Part shown: piece by piece, positions 1 to 8,287 of the stretch
Layout of the letters: each line of letters starts with the position of its first letter
Position numbering within the stretch: position 1 is the first letter of the stretch
Assembly (NCBI GenBank): GCA_963204745.1
Contig: CAUJHF010000053.1
Location: 62,001-126,000 of the forward strand
DNA: 64,000 nt
Source of the DNA: Pseudomonadota bacterium
GTDB lineage: Bacteria; Pseudomonadota; Gammaproteobacteria; Steroidobacterales; GCA-2729495
Reading direction: 5' to 3'
The notes under the pieces: model-generated
Seen by the model: the letters and a program-made list of their open reading frames with translations, nothing else
What the model was told of the DNA's origin: nothing
Databases searched by the model: none
Program-made: the position numbers and the translations under genes

Positions 1-20
1 GGCGAGTCCGCCTCTACTGA
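1..20 (+). CDS. rpsU: 30S ribosomal protein S21, C-terminal end (partial)
   Basis: Only the last five codons and the TGA stop lie in the window. They read R-V-R-L-Y, the usual C-terminus of bacterial S21. The call rests on this short tail plus the order S21-YqeY-DnaG-RpoD, which is the classical macromolecular-synthesis operon of gammaproteobacteria. The start is outside the window. Confidence 0.7.
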
Positions 21-23
21 GTC

Positions 24-41
24 GCGCCGCTCGCGCGGCGC
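24..41 (+). other. GC-rich hairpin after rpsU
   Basis: A perfect 7-bp inverted repeat (GCGCCGC, loop TCGC, GCGGCGC) starts three bases after the rpsU stop. No T-run follows, so it is not a classical intrinsic terminator. In this operon such a structure could attenuate transcription or stabilise the rpsU mRNA; that role is inferred from position only. Confidence 0.4.
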
Positions 42-140
42 AGAGACCAGCTTGCGGCAAGGCCGGCCCACCCCACAGGTGAAGGCCGGTGCGACATTCC
101 GGCTGGGGCGCCCAACCCGCTATACAGAGGGGAACCGACC

Positions 141-593
141 GTGTCGCTGCTCAAGGCACAGATCCAGGAAGACATGAAGTCCTCGATGCGGGCTGGCGAC
201 AAGAGCCGCCTGTCTGTCGTCCGGATGCTCCTGGCGGCAATCAAACAGCGCGAAGTCGACGAGCCCACCGAAACCACTGATGCGGCGGTGCTGCAGATCA
301 TCGAGAAACAGATCAAGCAGCGACGCGAATCAGCCACCCAGTTCACTGCCGGTGGCCGCACGGATCTCGCTGACAAGGAAATTTCCGAGATCGCCGTGTT
401 GCAGACATGGTTACCGAGCGCACTGTCGGCGGAGGAACTGGACACGCTGATCGACGAGGTCTTGACTGCCAGCGCGGCGACAAGCATGAAAGACATGGGC
501 CGCGTCATGGCGGCACTGCGCGAACGCGCCCAGGGCCGTGCCGACTTCAGCGCCATTGGTGAGCGTGTAAAAGCCCGCCTCTCCGGCAAGTAA
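141..593 (+). CDS. yqeY: GatB/YqeY domain protein
   Basis: A 150-residue cytoplasmic protein of the YqeY family, related to the tail domain of the GatB amidotransferase subunit. Family features seen are an N-terminal helical part with R-MLLAAIKQREVDEP and a C-terminal part with KDMGRVMAALRERAQGRADFSAIG. Length is typical (about 150). It starts at GTG with AGAGGGGA 8-15 bases upstream. It sits between rpsU and dnaG on the same strand and is probably cotranscribed with them. The biochemical function is not firmly established; a role in tRNA-dependent amidation is inferred from the domain only. Confidence 0.9.
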   Translation: MSLLKAQIQEDMKSSMRAGDKSRLSVVRMLLAAIKQREVDEPTETTDAAVLQIIEKQIKQRRESATQFTAGGRTDLADKEISEIAVLQTWLPSALSAEELDTLIDEVLTASAATSMKDMGRVMAALRERAQGRADFSAIGERVKARLSGK

Positions 594-637
594 TCAGGCT
601 GCCGGTCAGCCGACCGACAAAGGGCCGGATCTCTATC

Positions 638-2428
638 GTGAGTGGTCGAATTCCGCAGGACTTCATCGACGACCTGGTACAGCGGGCCGATATCGTCGAG
701 GTTGTCGGCTCAAGGGTCCCGCTCACCAAGGCCGGGCGCGAATACAAGGCCCGCTGCCCCTTCCACACCGAAAAGACACCCTCTTTCTGGGTCAGCCCGC
801 AGAAGGGTTTCTATCATTGCTTTGGTTGCGGCGCACACGGTACAGCGCTCGGCTTCCTCATGGAGTTCGAGCGCCTCGACTTCCCTGTAGCGGTAGAAGA
901 GTTGGCGCGCAGCGTGGGCGTTGAAGTCCCGCATACCGATAGCGAACGGACCTCCACCGAACCGCTGTTCACGGTACTCGAGAAAGCGGCCCACATTTTC
1001 AGGCAGGCCCTGCGCGATCACCCGGCAGCCATCGATTACCTCAGGGAACGCGGCCTCGATGGTGAAACAGCTCGGGAGTTCGGCATTGGCTATGCGCCGG
1101 CCGGCTGGGACACCCTGCTGAGCAGCCTGGGGACCACTGAAGTGGACCGGGCGCATCTGCTTGCAGCCGGGCTCGTGATTGCACGCGATACGGGCGGCTT
1201 CTACGACCGGTTCCGCGAGCGGATCATGTTTCCGATCCGCGACACCCGGGGCCGGGTCATCGCCTTCGGCGGGCGGATCATCGGGAGTGGCGAACCCAAG
1301 TATCTGAATTCGCCCGAAACTCCGCTGTTTCACAAGGGCCGCGAACTGTATGGCCTGTATGAGGCACGGCGAGCGGAGCGACAATTCGAGCGGATGCTGG
1401 TCGTCGAAGGCTACATGGACGTTGTAATGCTGGCCGCGCATGGCATTCGTAATGCCGTCGGCACACTTGGCACAGCAACGACCACCGAGCACCTGCGTCG
1501 CCTGTTTGGCGTGACCGGCGAAATCGTATTCTGTTTCGATGGCGACCGGGCTGGCCGTGATGCAGCCTGGCGGGCATTGCAGACCAGCCTGCCACTGCTG
1601 CAGGACGGACGGCAGATCCGCTTTCTCCTCCTGCCCGACAATGAAGACCCCGACTCGCTGGTGCGACGCGAAGGCGCAGAGGCCTTTACCGGGCGCATCG
1701 GCACAAGCATGCCGCTATCCGGGTTCATGATTGATTCGCTGACCCGCGATCTCGACCTCGACAATCTGGCAGACAAGGCGCGCCTCGCTGCGCTGGCAAA
1801 GCCGTTGCTGGCCCAGCTGCCCGCAGGCGTCTATCGCGAACTGCTCACTGAAGAGTTGGCCCGCTGCGTCGGCTTGCCCCGCAACCGGCTTGAGGAATTG
1901 ATGACTGGCGGCGCACCGTTACCGGCACACGACCAGAAACCGCCCCAGCGCAGCACAAGACCGGTCCGACCCCAGGATGCGGCGAACCGGCGAGGGTCTC
2001 TCGGTCGGCAAGCGATCAGCTTGCTGCTGCACTACCCTGCTGTAGCCAGCCAGATTCCCCTGCCGCATGCGCTGCTCTCGGCCGAGCTGCGTGGCCTTGA
2101 ACTGCTCCGTGAACTGCATGGACTGGCGAGCAGCCGGTCCGGCGTTGGCACGGCAGCACTGCTCGAGCGGTTCCGCGGCCGCAGCGAACTGCCCCATCTG
2201 GCGCAGCTGCTGGCCGAAGAGCAGCTGATCGGCGCTGCCGACGCCAGTACCGAATTTGCCGATTGCCTGGAGCGCCTGGTTTCGGCTGCAATGCAGCAGG
2301 AACTGGCCGCGCTATTACAGGAGGCCAGCCGGAGAACCCTGTCAGCCGAGGAACTAAGCCGCCTGGCCGACCTCCAACGAACGGTTGTCGCCAGTCATGG
2401 CACGGCCCGTCGGGGCCCTGATAACTAA
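638..2428 (+). CDS. dnaG: DNA primase
   Basis: Synthesises RNA primers for replication with the DnaB helicase. The N-terminal zinc-binding domain has C40-H43-C61-C64 (CPFH and CFGC). The catalytic core has the TOPRIM glutamate E257 in VVEGYMDV and the metal-binding D301/D303 in FDGDRAG. The remaining ~170 residues correspond to the helicase-interaction region and are poorly conserved, as usual. At 596 residues the length is normal. Start is the GTG at 638, 44 bases after the yqeY stop. It lies in the rpsU-yqeY-dnaG-rpoD order. Confidence 0.97.
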   Translation: MSGRIPQDFIDDLVQRADIVEVVGSRVPLTKAGREYKARCPFHTEKTPSFWVSPQKGFYHCFGCGAHGTALGFLMEFERLDFPVAVEELARSVGVEVPHTDSERTSTEPLFTVLEKAAHIFRQALRDHPAAIDYLRERGLDGETAREFGIGYAPAGWDTLLSSLGTTEVDRAHLLAAGLVIARDTGGFYDRFRERIMFPIRDTRGRVIAFGGRIIGSGEPKYLNSPETPLFHKGRELYGLYEARRAERQFERMLVVEGYMDVVMLAAHGIRNAVGTLGTATTTEHLRRLFGVTGEIVFCFDGDRAGRDAAWRALQTSLPLLQDGRQIRFLLLPDNEDPDSLVRREGAEAFTGRIGTSMPLSGFMIDSLTRDLDLDNLADKARLAALAKPLLAQLPAGVYRELLTEELARCVGLPRNRLEELMTGGAPLPAHDQKPPQRSTRPVRPQDAANRRGSLGRQAISLLLHYPAVASQIPLPHALLSAELRGLELLRELHGLASSRSGVGTAALLERFRGRSELPHLAQLLAEEQLIGAADASTEFADCLERLVSAAMQQELAALLQEASRRTLSAEELSRLADLQRTVVASHGTARRGPDN

Positions 2429-2524
2429 GGTTTTAACGCGTTGCGCTATCAAGAATTGGCAATCAGCGACCGACAAGACCAACCATGGACCGGATGTCCG
2501 CGACAGCCCGCCAGGGAATTTGCC

Positions 2525-2553
2525 TTGGGAGGCCGGCCGGTGTTCCGTATAAT
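2525..2553 (+). promoter_or_regulatory. sigma70 promoter in front of rpoD
   Basis: TTGGGA (2525-2530) and a perfect TATAAT (2548-2553) are separated by 17 bp. Transcription would begin near 2560, leaving a leader of about 28 nt before the rpoD GTG. It would let rpoD be transcribed apart from the upstream operon. Confidence 0.7.
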
Positions 2554-2587
2554 GGCGTGTTTTTATTTCTACGGCGAGGGCTGGTGA

Positions 2588-4471
2588 GTGGGTGAGCCAA
2601 TCGAAAACAAGAACACAGAACAGCAGTCGCAGCTGAAGCTCCTTATCGCCCGCGGCAAGGAGCAGGGCTACCTGACTTATGCCGAGGTCAACGACCACCT
2701 GCCTAACGACATCGTCGATCCGGAGCAGATCGAAGACATCGTAAACATGATCAACGACATGGGTATTACGGTGCATGAGAAGGCGCCGGATAACGAGTCG
2801 ATTCTGCTCTCCGATTCAACAGTGGCAACTGACGATGAGGCAGCTGAAGAAGCGGCACAGGCCATTGCCACTGTTGACAGCGAATTCGGCAGAACGACCG
2901 ACCCGGTGCGCATGTACATGCGCGAAATGGGTACCGTCGAACTCCTCACCCGCGAAGGTGAGATCCGCATTGCCAAGCGCATCGAAGAAGGCCTTGATCA
3001 GGTCAAGCTGGCAGTCGCCATGTTTCCGCCAACCTACGATGTTCTGTCCGGCGCCTATGCGCCGGTACAGGCCGGTGAGGCGCGTCTGCAGGAAGTGTTG
3101 ACCGGCTTTATCGATCCCAATGCCGTCAACGACGTGCCGCCACCCCCGGCGATACGCGACGCAGCGGCCAGCGTCGACAAGAACGACAACGACAGTGATA
3201 ACGACAGCGACAGCGACGATTCTGACAGCGACACGGCCGACGAACCGGAAGATCAGGGCCCGGACCCGGTCGAAGCTCACAAGCGCCTGCAGTCGATCTT
3301 CCGCCGCCACAAGCGCGTGCTCACCGATCTCGACAAGTCGGGAAGCAAAGACAAGAAGGTGCAGAAGTCCCGTGAGAAGCTCGCCAGCGAGGTCATGGAA
3401 CTCAAGCTCGCGCCCAAACTGTTTGATCAGCTGACCAATACGCTGCGTGAGGTAGTCGCCAGTGTCCGCAACCAGGAGCGCAAGATCATGCAGTTCTGTG
3501 TGCGCGACTGTGGCATGCCACGCAAGGATTTTCTGGCCAGCTTCCCGGCCAATGAAACCAACCTGAAGTGGGTGGACAAGCACATCAAGGCCAAGCGCAA
3601 GTATTCTTCTGCGCTGCTCAAGATGCAGGAAGACATCCAGAAAGCGCAGAAGCGCCTGCAACTGATCGAGACCGAAGTTCACCTGTCGATTCCCGAAATC
3701 AAGGAAATCAACCGCGAGATGTCGATCGGCGAGGCCAAGGCCCGTCGCGCCAAGAAAGAAATGGTTGAGGCCAACCTCCGGCTGGTTATCTCGATCGCAA
3801 AAAAGTACACGAATCGCGGCCTGCAATTTCTCGATCTCATCCAGGAAGGCAACATCGGCCTGATGAAAGCGGTGGACAAGTTCGAATACCGGCGCGGCTA
3901 CAAGTTTTCCACCTACGCGACCTGGTGGATTCGGCAGGCCATCACCCGCTCGATTGCCGACCAGGCACGTACGATCCGTATTCCGGTGCACATGATCGAA
4001 ACGATCAACAAGCTCAACCGTATCTCCAGGCAGATGCTGCAGGAGATGGGCCGTGAGCCGACGCCGGAAGAACTGGCTGTCCGCATGGACATGCCGGAGG
4101 ACAAGGTTCGCAAGGTACTGAAGATCGCCAAAGAACCGATTTCAATGGAGACGCCGATTGGCGATGACGAGGACTCGCATCTCGGTGATTTCATCGAAGA
4201 TACTGCGGTGTTCTCTCCGATTGAGGCAGCGACGATAGAGAGCCTCAAGGAAACCACACACAATGTACTTGCCGGCCTGACGCCGCGTGAGGCGAAGGTG
4301 TTGCGCATGCGCTTTGGCATCGACATGAATACCGACCATACCCTTGAAGAGGTCGGCAAGCAGTTCGATGTAACCCGCGAACGCATCCGGCAGATCGAGG
4401 CGAAAGCGCTGCGCAAGCTGCGCCATCCTTCGCGCAGCGATCAGCTGCGCAGCTTCCTGATCGAAGACTGA
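2588..4471 (+). CDS. rpoD: RNA polymerase primary sigma factor RpoD (sigma70)
   Basis: The 627-residue housekeeping sigma factor. Seen in order: region 1.1 (to ~residue 80), region 1.2 ([21 protein letters not shown]), a large non-conserved insertion that contains an Asp/Ser-rich acidic run around residues 197-225, regions 2.1-2.4 ([37 protein letters not shown]), region 3, and region 4 with the helix-turn-helix [20 protein letters not shown] and the end [12 protein letters not shown]. Start is GTG with a GCGAGGG element upstream. Length is slightly above E. coli (613) because of the acidic insertion. Confidence 0.98.
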   Translation: MGEPIENKNTEQQSQLKLLIARGKEQGYLTYAEVNDHLPNDIVDPEQIEDIVNMINDMGITVHEKAPDNESILLSDSTVATDDEAAEEAAQAIATVDSEFGRTTDPVRMYMREMGTVELLTREGEIRIAKRIEEGLDQVKLAVAMFPPTYDVLSGAYAPVQAGEARLQEVLTGFIDPNAVNDVPPPPAIRDAAASVDKNDNDSDNDSDSDDSDSDTADEPEDQGPDPVEAHKRLQSIFRRHKRVLTDLDKSGSKDKKVQKSREKLASEVMELKLAPKLFDQLTNTLREVVASVRNQERKIMQFCVRDCGMPRKDFLASFPANETNLKWVDKHIKAKRKYSSALLKMQEDIQKAQKRLQLIETEVHLSIPEIKEINREMSIGEAKARRAKKEMVEANLRLVISIAKKYTNRGLQFLDLIQEGNIGLMKAVDKFEYRRGYKFSTYATWWIRQAITRSIADQARTIRIPVHMIETINKLNRISRQMLQEMGREPTPEELAVRMDMPEDKVRKVLKIAKEPISMETPIGDDEDSHLGDFIEDTAVFSPIEAATIESLKETTHNVLAGLTPREAKVLRMRFGIDMNTDHTLEEVGKQFDVTRERIRQIEAKALRKLRHPSRSDQLRSFLIED

Positions 4472-4483
4472 ACGAACCTGTCT

Positions 4484-4505
4484 GGGCACGCCGGGTGGCG
4501 TGCTC
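4484..4505. terminator. Hairpin between convergent rpoD and the GltB-like gene
   Basis: GCACGCC-GGGT-GGCGTGC forms a perfect 7-bp stem, extendable by a wobble and a G-C pair. It starts 13 bases after the rpoD stop and runs into the stop codon of the convergent gene. There is no strong T-run on either strand, so termination is plausible rather than certain. Confidence 0.45.
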
Positions 4506-5982
4506 AGGCGGGATAGATCTCGCTGATCGGAATAGAGCGGCCGTTGCCCTGCACGATCCGGCAGTGCTGGCGCCGCAGCTGGTGCGCCTCGGCGACTCCA
4601 CAGGAGTGGGCGATCACGTTCACTTCCTTTTCCATGTTCTGCTGGTAGCGCATAACGCGCCTGGCCTTGTCTTCCGGAACCAGGCCCCGCTGCAGCCGCT
4701 CATCGTGCGTAGTGATGCCGGTCGGGCAGGTATTCCTGTTGCAACGGAGCGACTGGATACAGCCAAGCGCAAACATGAATCCGCGGGCCGATGTCACGAA
4801 ATCCGCACCGGAACACAGCGCCTGTGCAACGTTGGCCGGAGTGGTGAGTTTGCCGCTGGCAATCAGCCGGACCCGGTCCTTCAATCCATGCCGGAACAGC
4901 AGGTCAGCAACCAGCGGCAGGCTCTCGCGAATCGGCAGACCAACGTTATCGATCAGGGCCATGGGCGCGGCACCTGTGCCACCATCACCCGAATCGATGG
5001 TAATGAAGTCCGGTGCACTCTCAATGCCACGCCGGCGGATTTCCTGAAACAGCTCATCGAGCCAGTCGGTTGAACCGATGACCGTCTTGAAACCGACCGG
5101 CTTGCCGCTGATCTCGCGCACCCTGTGTATGAAATCGAGCAACTCGCCGTTGCTTGCGATCTCGACATGGCGGTTCGGGCTCAGCGAATCCTGTCCGACC
5201 GGGATCCCACGAATAGCAGCGATCTCGGGCGTCACCTTGTCGCCTGGAAGAATTCCACCCTTGCCTGGTTTGGCCCCCTGGCTCAGTTTGACCTCGATCA
5301 TGCGTACCTGAGTGTGCGCGGTCACCGCACGCAGCCGCTCATCATCGAGGCGGTTCAGAGCGTCGCGCACGCCGTATTTGGCTGTGCCCATCTGAAACAC
5401 GATGTCCGCCCCACCCTCCAGGTGATAAGGCGAAAGACCGCCTTCGCCAGTATTCAGCCAGCAGCCTGCCGCTTTCGCGCCCTTTGACAGCGCCTGCACA
5501 GCCGGTCTGGATATCGCGCCAAAACTCATCGCCGAAACATGGAAGAACCGGTCCGTCGTATAGGGCACCCTGCAATACGGCCCTATCGTCACTGCGGAAG
5601 GCTGCCGGACATCCTCCTCAAGCGACGGGAATGGCGCATTGACGAAAATCGGTGTACCGACCGGGCGGAGATCGCGGGTAGAACCGAAGGCCACCATGCT
5701 GTCTACACCCTTGGCAGCCCGATAGGCCCAGGCACGCTCGGCACGATTAAAGGGCAGCTCCTCACGATCCATGGCAAAGAAGTACTGGCGGAAAAACTCA
5801 CCAAGGTTCTCAAACATGTACCGGAAGCGGCCGACCACCGGAAAATTGCGCCGGATCGCATGAGTCGTCTGCGTGATGTCGATCACGTACATGACGACGA
5901 CCGCCAGCACGCCGGCAACAAATGCGAACACGAATGCGTAGGTCAGCAGACTCAGGAGTGCAGATACGAAACTCACGGGCAT
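4504..5982 (-). CDS. FMN-binding glutamate synthase-like membrane protein
   Basis: About 492 residues. An N-terminal membrane segment (SALLSLLTYAFVFAFVAGVL) precedes a domain matching the FMN/iron-sulfur half of the glutamate synthase large subunit: GEGGLSPYH, KPGKGGILPGDKV, DSGDGGTGAAP and a C-X5-C-X4-C 3Fe-4S motif (CIQSLRCNRNTC). The glutaminase domain of true GltB is absent, so this stand-alone family is not a complete glutamate synthase; its substrate is unknown. I chose the ATG at 5982, just after the stop of the upstream kinase gene, with AAGGGG directly before it; an ATG at 6051 would overlap that gene by 64 nt. Confidence 0.88.
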   Translation of the reverse strand: MPVSFVSALLSLLTYAFVFAFVAGVLAVVVMYVIDITQTTHAIRRNFPVVGRFRYMFENLGEFFRQYFFAMDREELPFNRAERAWAYRAAKGVDSMVAFGSTRDLRPVGTPIFVNAPFPSLEEDVRQPSAVTIGPYCRVPYTTDRFFHVSAMSFGAISRPAVQALSKGAKAAGCWLNTGEGGLSPYHLEGGADIVFQMGTAKYGVRDALNRLDDERLRAVTAHTQVRMIEVKLSQGAKPGKGGILPGDKVTPEIAAIRGIPVGQDSLSPNRHVEIASNGELLDFIHRVREISGKPVGFKTVIGSTDWLDELFQEIRRRGIESAPDFITIDSGDGGTGAAPMALIDNVGLPIRESLPLVADLLFRHGLKDRVRLIASGKLTTPANVAQALCSGADFVTSARGFMFALGCIQSLRCNRNTCPTGITTHDERLQRGLVPEDKARRVMRYQQNMEKEVNVIAHSCGVAEAHQLRRQHCRIVQGNGRSIPISEIYPA

Positions 5983-5987
5983 CCCCT

Positions 5988-6650
5988 TCAGCGATGTGTA
6001 CGACGCCGACGCCGCGCCTTGCGCAATTGCCGCCCTGTCAGCTTGCGCCACAGGCGGCGAATCACCCGCGCCACGGATTCAATTCTGGTCGGATGGTAGT
6101 AGCCACGATCCTCGGCCGGAATCAGATCATAACGACGCCGGTACTTCAGCTTCACCCAGGCATTCAGGTCCATGCGACAGATCTGCCGGAACAACAGGCC
6201 ATTCACCCACCCGCCACGCTTGCTCCGCAGCACTGCCGAACCAAAATCCAGCAGCACAGGACGGCCATCGGGACTGATCAGGATATTGCCGCGGCGCTTG
6301 AGATCCGCATGCGCCACCCCGGCCGCATGCACAGCGAGAATGGACCGGAGCAACTCGCTGAAAAACAGGTCGCGATCACGCAGCGCTGCAGCCGTCTCAC
6401 GGTAAGGCTCGCCCTCAAGAAACTCGAGCAGGAGGCTTCCGTCTGCCTCCACGCCGAAACAGCGCGGCACACCAGGAACACCGTCCAGACGCTGATAGGC
6501 TGCATACTCCCTGCGCAACATCCCGCGGCGCAGCCAGAGTCCGAGCCCGCGTCCCATCGGTTGTTTGACGACGACCCGGCTCGTACCGGTATCACGCAGA
6601 TAGACAACCCCCTGGTAACCGCGGCTCAGGAATTGGTCAATTTGCACCAC
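5988..6650 (-). CDS. RIO/InaA-like small protein kinase
   Basis: About 220 residues with a minimal kinase fold: glycine-loop region GYQGVVYLRDTG, lysine in VVVKQP, catalytic loop HADLKRRGNILI and metal-binding DFG in LLDFGSA. The C-terminus is very basic (RKARRRRRTHR). This resembles lipopolysaccharide kinase InaA and RIO-type proteins; the substrate is not known. It lies between an ICMT-like methyltransferase and the GltB-like gene, same strand, nearly abutting. Start is uncertain: GTG at 6650 avoids overlap, whereas the ATG at 6719 overlaps the upstream gene by 62 nt. Confidence 0.75.
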   Translation of the reverse strand: MVQIDQFLSRGYQGVVYLRDTGTSRVVVKQPMGRGLGLWLRRGMLRREYAAYQRLDGVPGVPRCFGVEADGSLLLEFLEGEPYRETAAALRDRDLFFSELLRSILAVHAAGVAHADLKRRGNILISPDGRPVLLDFGSAVLRSKRGGWVNGLLFRQICRMDLNAWVKLKYRRRYDLIPAEDRGYYHPTRIESVARVIRRLWRKLTGRQLRKARRRRRTHR

Positions 6651-6657
6651 GGAGGCA

Positions 6658-7239
6658 TCAAGCCCGCATGCCGATCCAGGCGATGCAGACCAACGTGAAT
6701 GCCAGCACGAGGGGTTCAAGGTTCTGCCGGAGCGAAGTCATCAGTGACCAGGTGGCCGGCCCACGCGGGATCAGTTTGCGGGGAATCACGGCTGGCACGG
6801 TGCTGCTCCAGCGCTGCCATTCCTCGCCGAAAATACGCTGCAGTTTGCTGTCCTCATAGTGGATCGCTACGGGGTAGTAAAACCACCAGAAAGCCACAGC
6901 TACCAGTGGTGCCCACCAGCGCCCGCAGGCCGCAGTAAAGCCGATGAGGATCAGCAGATTGCCGGTATAGAGCGGATGCCGGACCAGCGAATACGGACCG
7001 TCGGTTGCCAGCTGTTTGTTTTTGACGATGAAACCCGAGGCGTAAGCCCGCAACAGGGAGCCAGCTGCCACGCAAAGCACCCCGAACCAGAACCCCGCAG
7101 GGAACGGTGTTGAGAAGAAAGCGAATATGGGCATCAGTGCCAGACCAACACCCTGCCGCATCACTTCCTGATATCGCAGCTCGCGCACCAGGTGTGGAAT
7201 GCCGGTCAGTGGCGGGAGGTCTGCTGTTCGGCGAGACAT
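6658..7239 (-). CDS. Isoprenylcysteine carboxyl methyltransferase-like membrane methyltransferase
   Basis: 193 residues with about four membrane segments. The C-terminal signature TDGPYSLVRHPLYTGNLL and HYEDSKLQRIFGEEWQRW are typical of the ICMT/PEMT-like family, which methylates lipids or small molecules using SAM at the inner membrane. The bacterial substrate cannot be deduced. It is first in a three-gene minus-strand group with the kinase and the GltB-like protein, and diverges from the tRNA gene. Confidence 0.85.
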   Translation of the reverse strand: MSRRTADLPPLTGIPHLVRELRYQEVMRQGVGLALMPIFAFFSTPFPAGFWFGVLCVAAGSLLRAYASGFIVKNKQLATDGPYSLVRHPLYTGNLLILIGFTAACGRWWAPLVAVAFWWFYYPVAIHYEDSKLQRIFGEEWQRWSSTVPAVIPRKLIPRGPATWSLMTSLRQNLEPLVLAFTLVCIAWIGMRA

Positions 7240-7295
7240 GCGCTGTTCCTGTATTTCGGTTTCGTCAGCAGTGTAGCCTCCGGACCAAGCTTAGG

Positions 7296-7317
7296 GCCAA
7301 TTGGCACGCCGACTGCT
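7296..7317 (+). promoter_or_regulatory. Palindrome and sigma54-like element upstream of the tRNA
   Basis: GCCAATTGGC (7296-7305) is a perfect 10-bp palindrome. Overlapping it, TTGGCACG-CCGA-CTGCT (7301-7317) has GG and GC spaced by 10 bases as in sigma54 promoters, with one mismatch (CTGC for TTGC). It lies 23 bases before the tRNA. A sigma54-driven tRNA would be unusual, so chance or an upstream activating or binding role must be considered. Confidence 0.25.
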
Positions 7318-7339
7318 AGAATTGCTACTGTCGTTAATC

Positions 7340-7416
7340 GGGCCTGTAGCTCAGTTGGTTAGAGCGGCGGACTCATAATCCGTTGGTCCCAGGTTCAAGT
7401 CCTGGCGGGCCCACCA
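7340..7416 (+). tRNA. tRNA with CAU anticodon, probably tRNA-Ile2 (lysidine type)
   Basis: A complete 77-nt cloverleaf with encoded CCA: acceptor GGGCCTG/CGGGCCC (one U-G), D arm GCTC/GAGC, anticodon arm GCGGA-CTCATAA-TCCGT, T arm CCAGG-TTCAAGT-CCTGG. The anticodon is CAU. C4-G69 and C5-G68 in the acceptor stem are known TilS recognition pairs of tRNA-Ile2 and differ from elongator tRNA-Met, so I favour tRNA-Ile (AUA codons, lysidine-modified C34). Elongator Met remains possible. Confidence 0.9.
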
Positions 7417-7427
7417 AATCAGGAAAT

Positions 7428-7463
7428 GAAAATGCCCGCCGACTCGCCTCGGCGGGCATTTTC
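7428..7463. terminator. Bidirectional terminator between the tRNA and the RRM gene
   Basis: A 14-bp perfect stem (AAAATGCCCGCCGA / TCGGCGGGCATTTT, extendable by G-C) with a 6-base loop lies 12 bases after the tRNA CCA. The A/T ends of the stem give a short T-run on both strands, so it can end the tRNA transcript and the oppositely oriented RNA-binding protein transcript. Confidence 0.8.
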
Positions 7464-7524
7464 AGGAACCGTTCCGATCAGGCACTGACGACAACCGGAG
7501 ACTCCCCGGCGTCGTGCGCTATTC

Positions 7525-7980
7525 TCAGTAGCGGGGTCCGCGCGGACCGCGACCGCCGCCATCACGGCCACCACCACCGCCACCGCCGCCACCGTAGCCG
7601 CCACCGCCCTCGCGACCGCCACCACCACCGTAGCCGCCGCCACCGCCGTAGCCGCCGCCGCCCTCGCGACCGCCACCACCACCGTAGCCACCACCGCCAC
7701 GACGGCCACCGCCGCCACCGCCGCCACCGCCACCGCCCTCGCGCTCACGCGCTTCATTGACGCGCAGCTGACGACCACCCATATCATGGCCATTCAAACG
7801 GGCGATTGCCGTCTGAGCATCCGACTCGGGCATTTCCACAAAACAGAAACCGCGAAAACGGCCGGTCTCGCGATCGTTGATCAAACGAACTGCGTCGACC
7901 GTCCCATGTTGCGAAAACAACTCACGAACCGACTCCTCATCGGCGGTATAGGGCAGATTGCCTACGTAAATCCTGGTCAT
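7525..7980 (-). CDS. Glycine-rich RRM RNA-binding protein
   Basis: 151 residues. Residues 1-80 form one RNA recognition motif with RNP2 IYVGNL and RNP1 RGFCFVEM. The remainder is a Gly/Arg/Tyr-rich tail of repeats such as [12 protein letters not shown], ending [10 protein letters not shown]. This matches the bacterial Rbp family, often linked to cold response and resembling plant glycine-rich RRM proteins. It probably binds single-stranded RNA in the cytoplasm. It has a 300-bp upstream non-coding region that may hold a long 5' leader. The gene faces the tRNA and shares its terminator. Confidence 0.92.
   Translation of the reverse strand: MTRIYVGNLPYTADEESVRELFSQHGTVDAVRLINDRETGRFRGFCFVEMPESDAQTAIARLNGHDMGGRQLRVNEAREREGGGGGGGGGGGRRGGGGYGGGGGREGGGGYGGGGGYGGGGGREGGGGYGGGGGGGGGRDGGGRGPRGPRY
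7551..7740. repeat. Low-complexity GGN-type repeat encoding the Gly-rich tail
   Basis: On the plus strand the stretch is made of repeated CCACCACCACCGTAGCCGCC-like units. All are in frame with the RRM protein and encode Gly-Gly-Tyr/Arg runs. It is prone to length change by slippage but is coding, not an intergenic repeat. Confidence 0.8.
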
Positions 7981-8287
7981 GACGGGTACCTATTGAATCC
8001 TCAAGGTTGATGGACGGCACGAGAACAACAGCAAGAGGGCGCAAGCAAGGCTCACGTCCATGATTCGGAATTCGAAGGGAGCATCTGCAGGAAAACGGTT
8101 CACGGAAGGGGTCACAGAACGCTGTTTGCGGATTCGACTCAGATGCGGATGGCCTGACTCTAGCACGGCCTTCCCCGGGTTGCGATGGGGCAAGCTCGTA
8201 AGCAGCGCAAAAAGAACGGGGTTCCGGATTGGCAGCCGGGGCGCATAGAATCCCGGCTTTCGTATTCCATGCGCACTGAGGTAATGC
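7981..8287. other. 307-bp intergenic region between divergent RRM and VOC genes
   Basis: It must hold the promoters of both divergent genes. I see no convincing -35/-10 pair at normal spacing, no long palindrome and no RNA gene. A GAGGTA ribosome site precedes the VOC ATG at 8288. A structured leader for the RRM gene is possible but not visible as a clear motif. Confidence 0.4.

Noticed and set aside
24-41. Intrinsic terminator after rpsU
   Set aside because: The stem is perfect but no T-run follows; listed only as a hairpin.
2816-3991. A 391-codon open frame on the minus strand across rpoD
   Set aside because: It is antisense to the conserved sigma factor; the protein has no recognisable domain and arises from GC-rich codon bias.
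7551-7740. Possible CRISPR or tandem repeat array
   Set aside because: The units are in-frame Gly-rich codons of the RRM protein, with no unique spacers.
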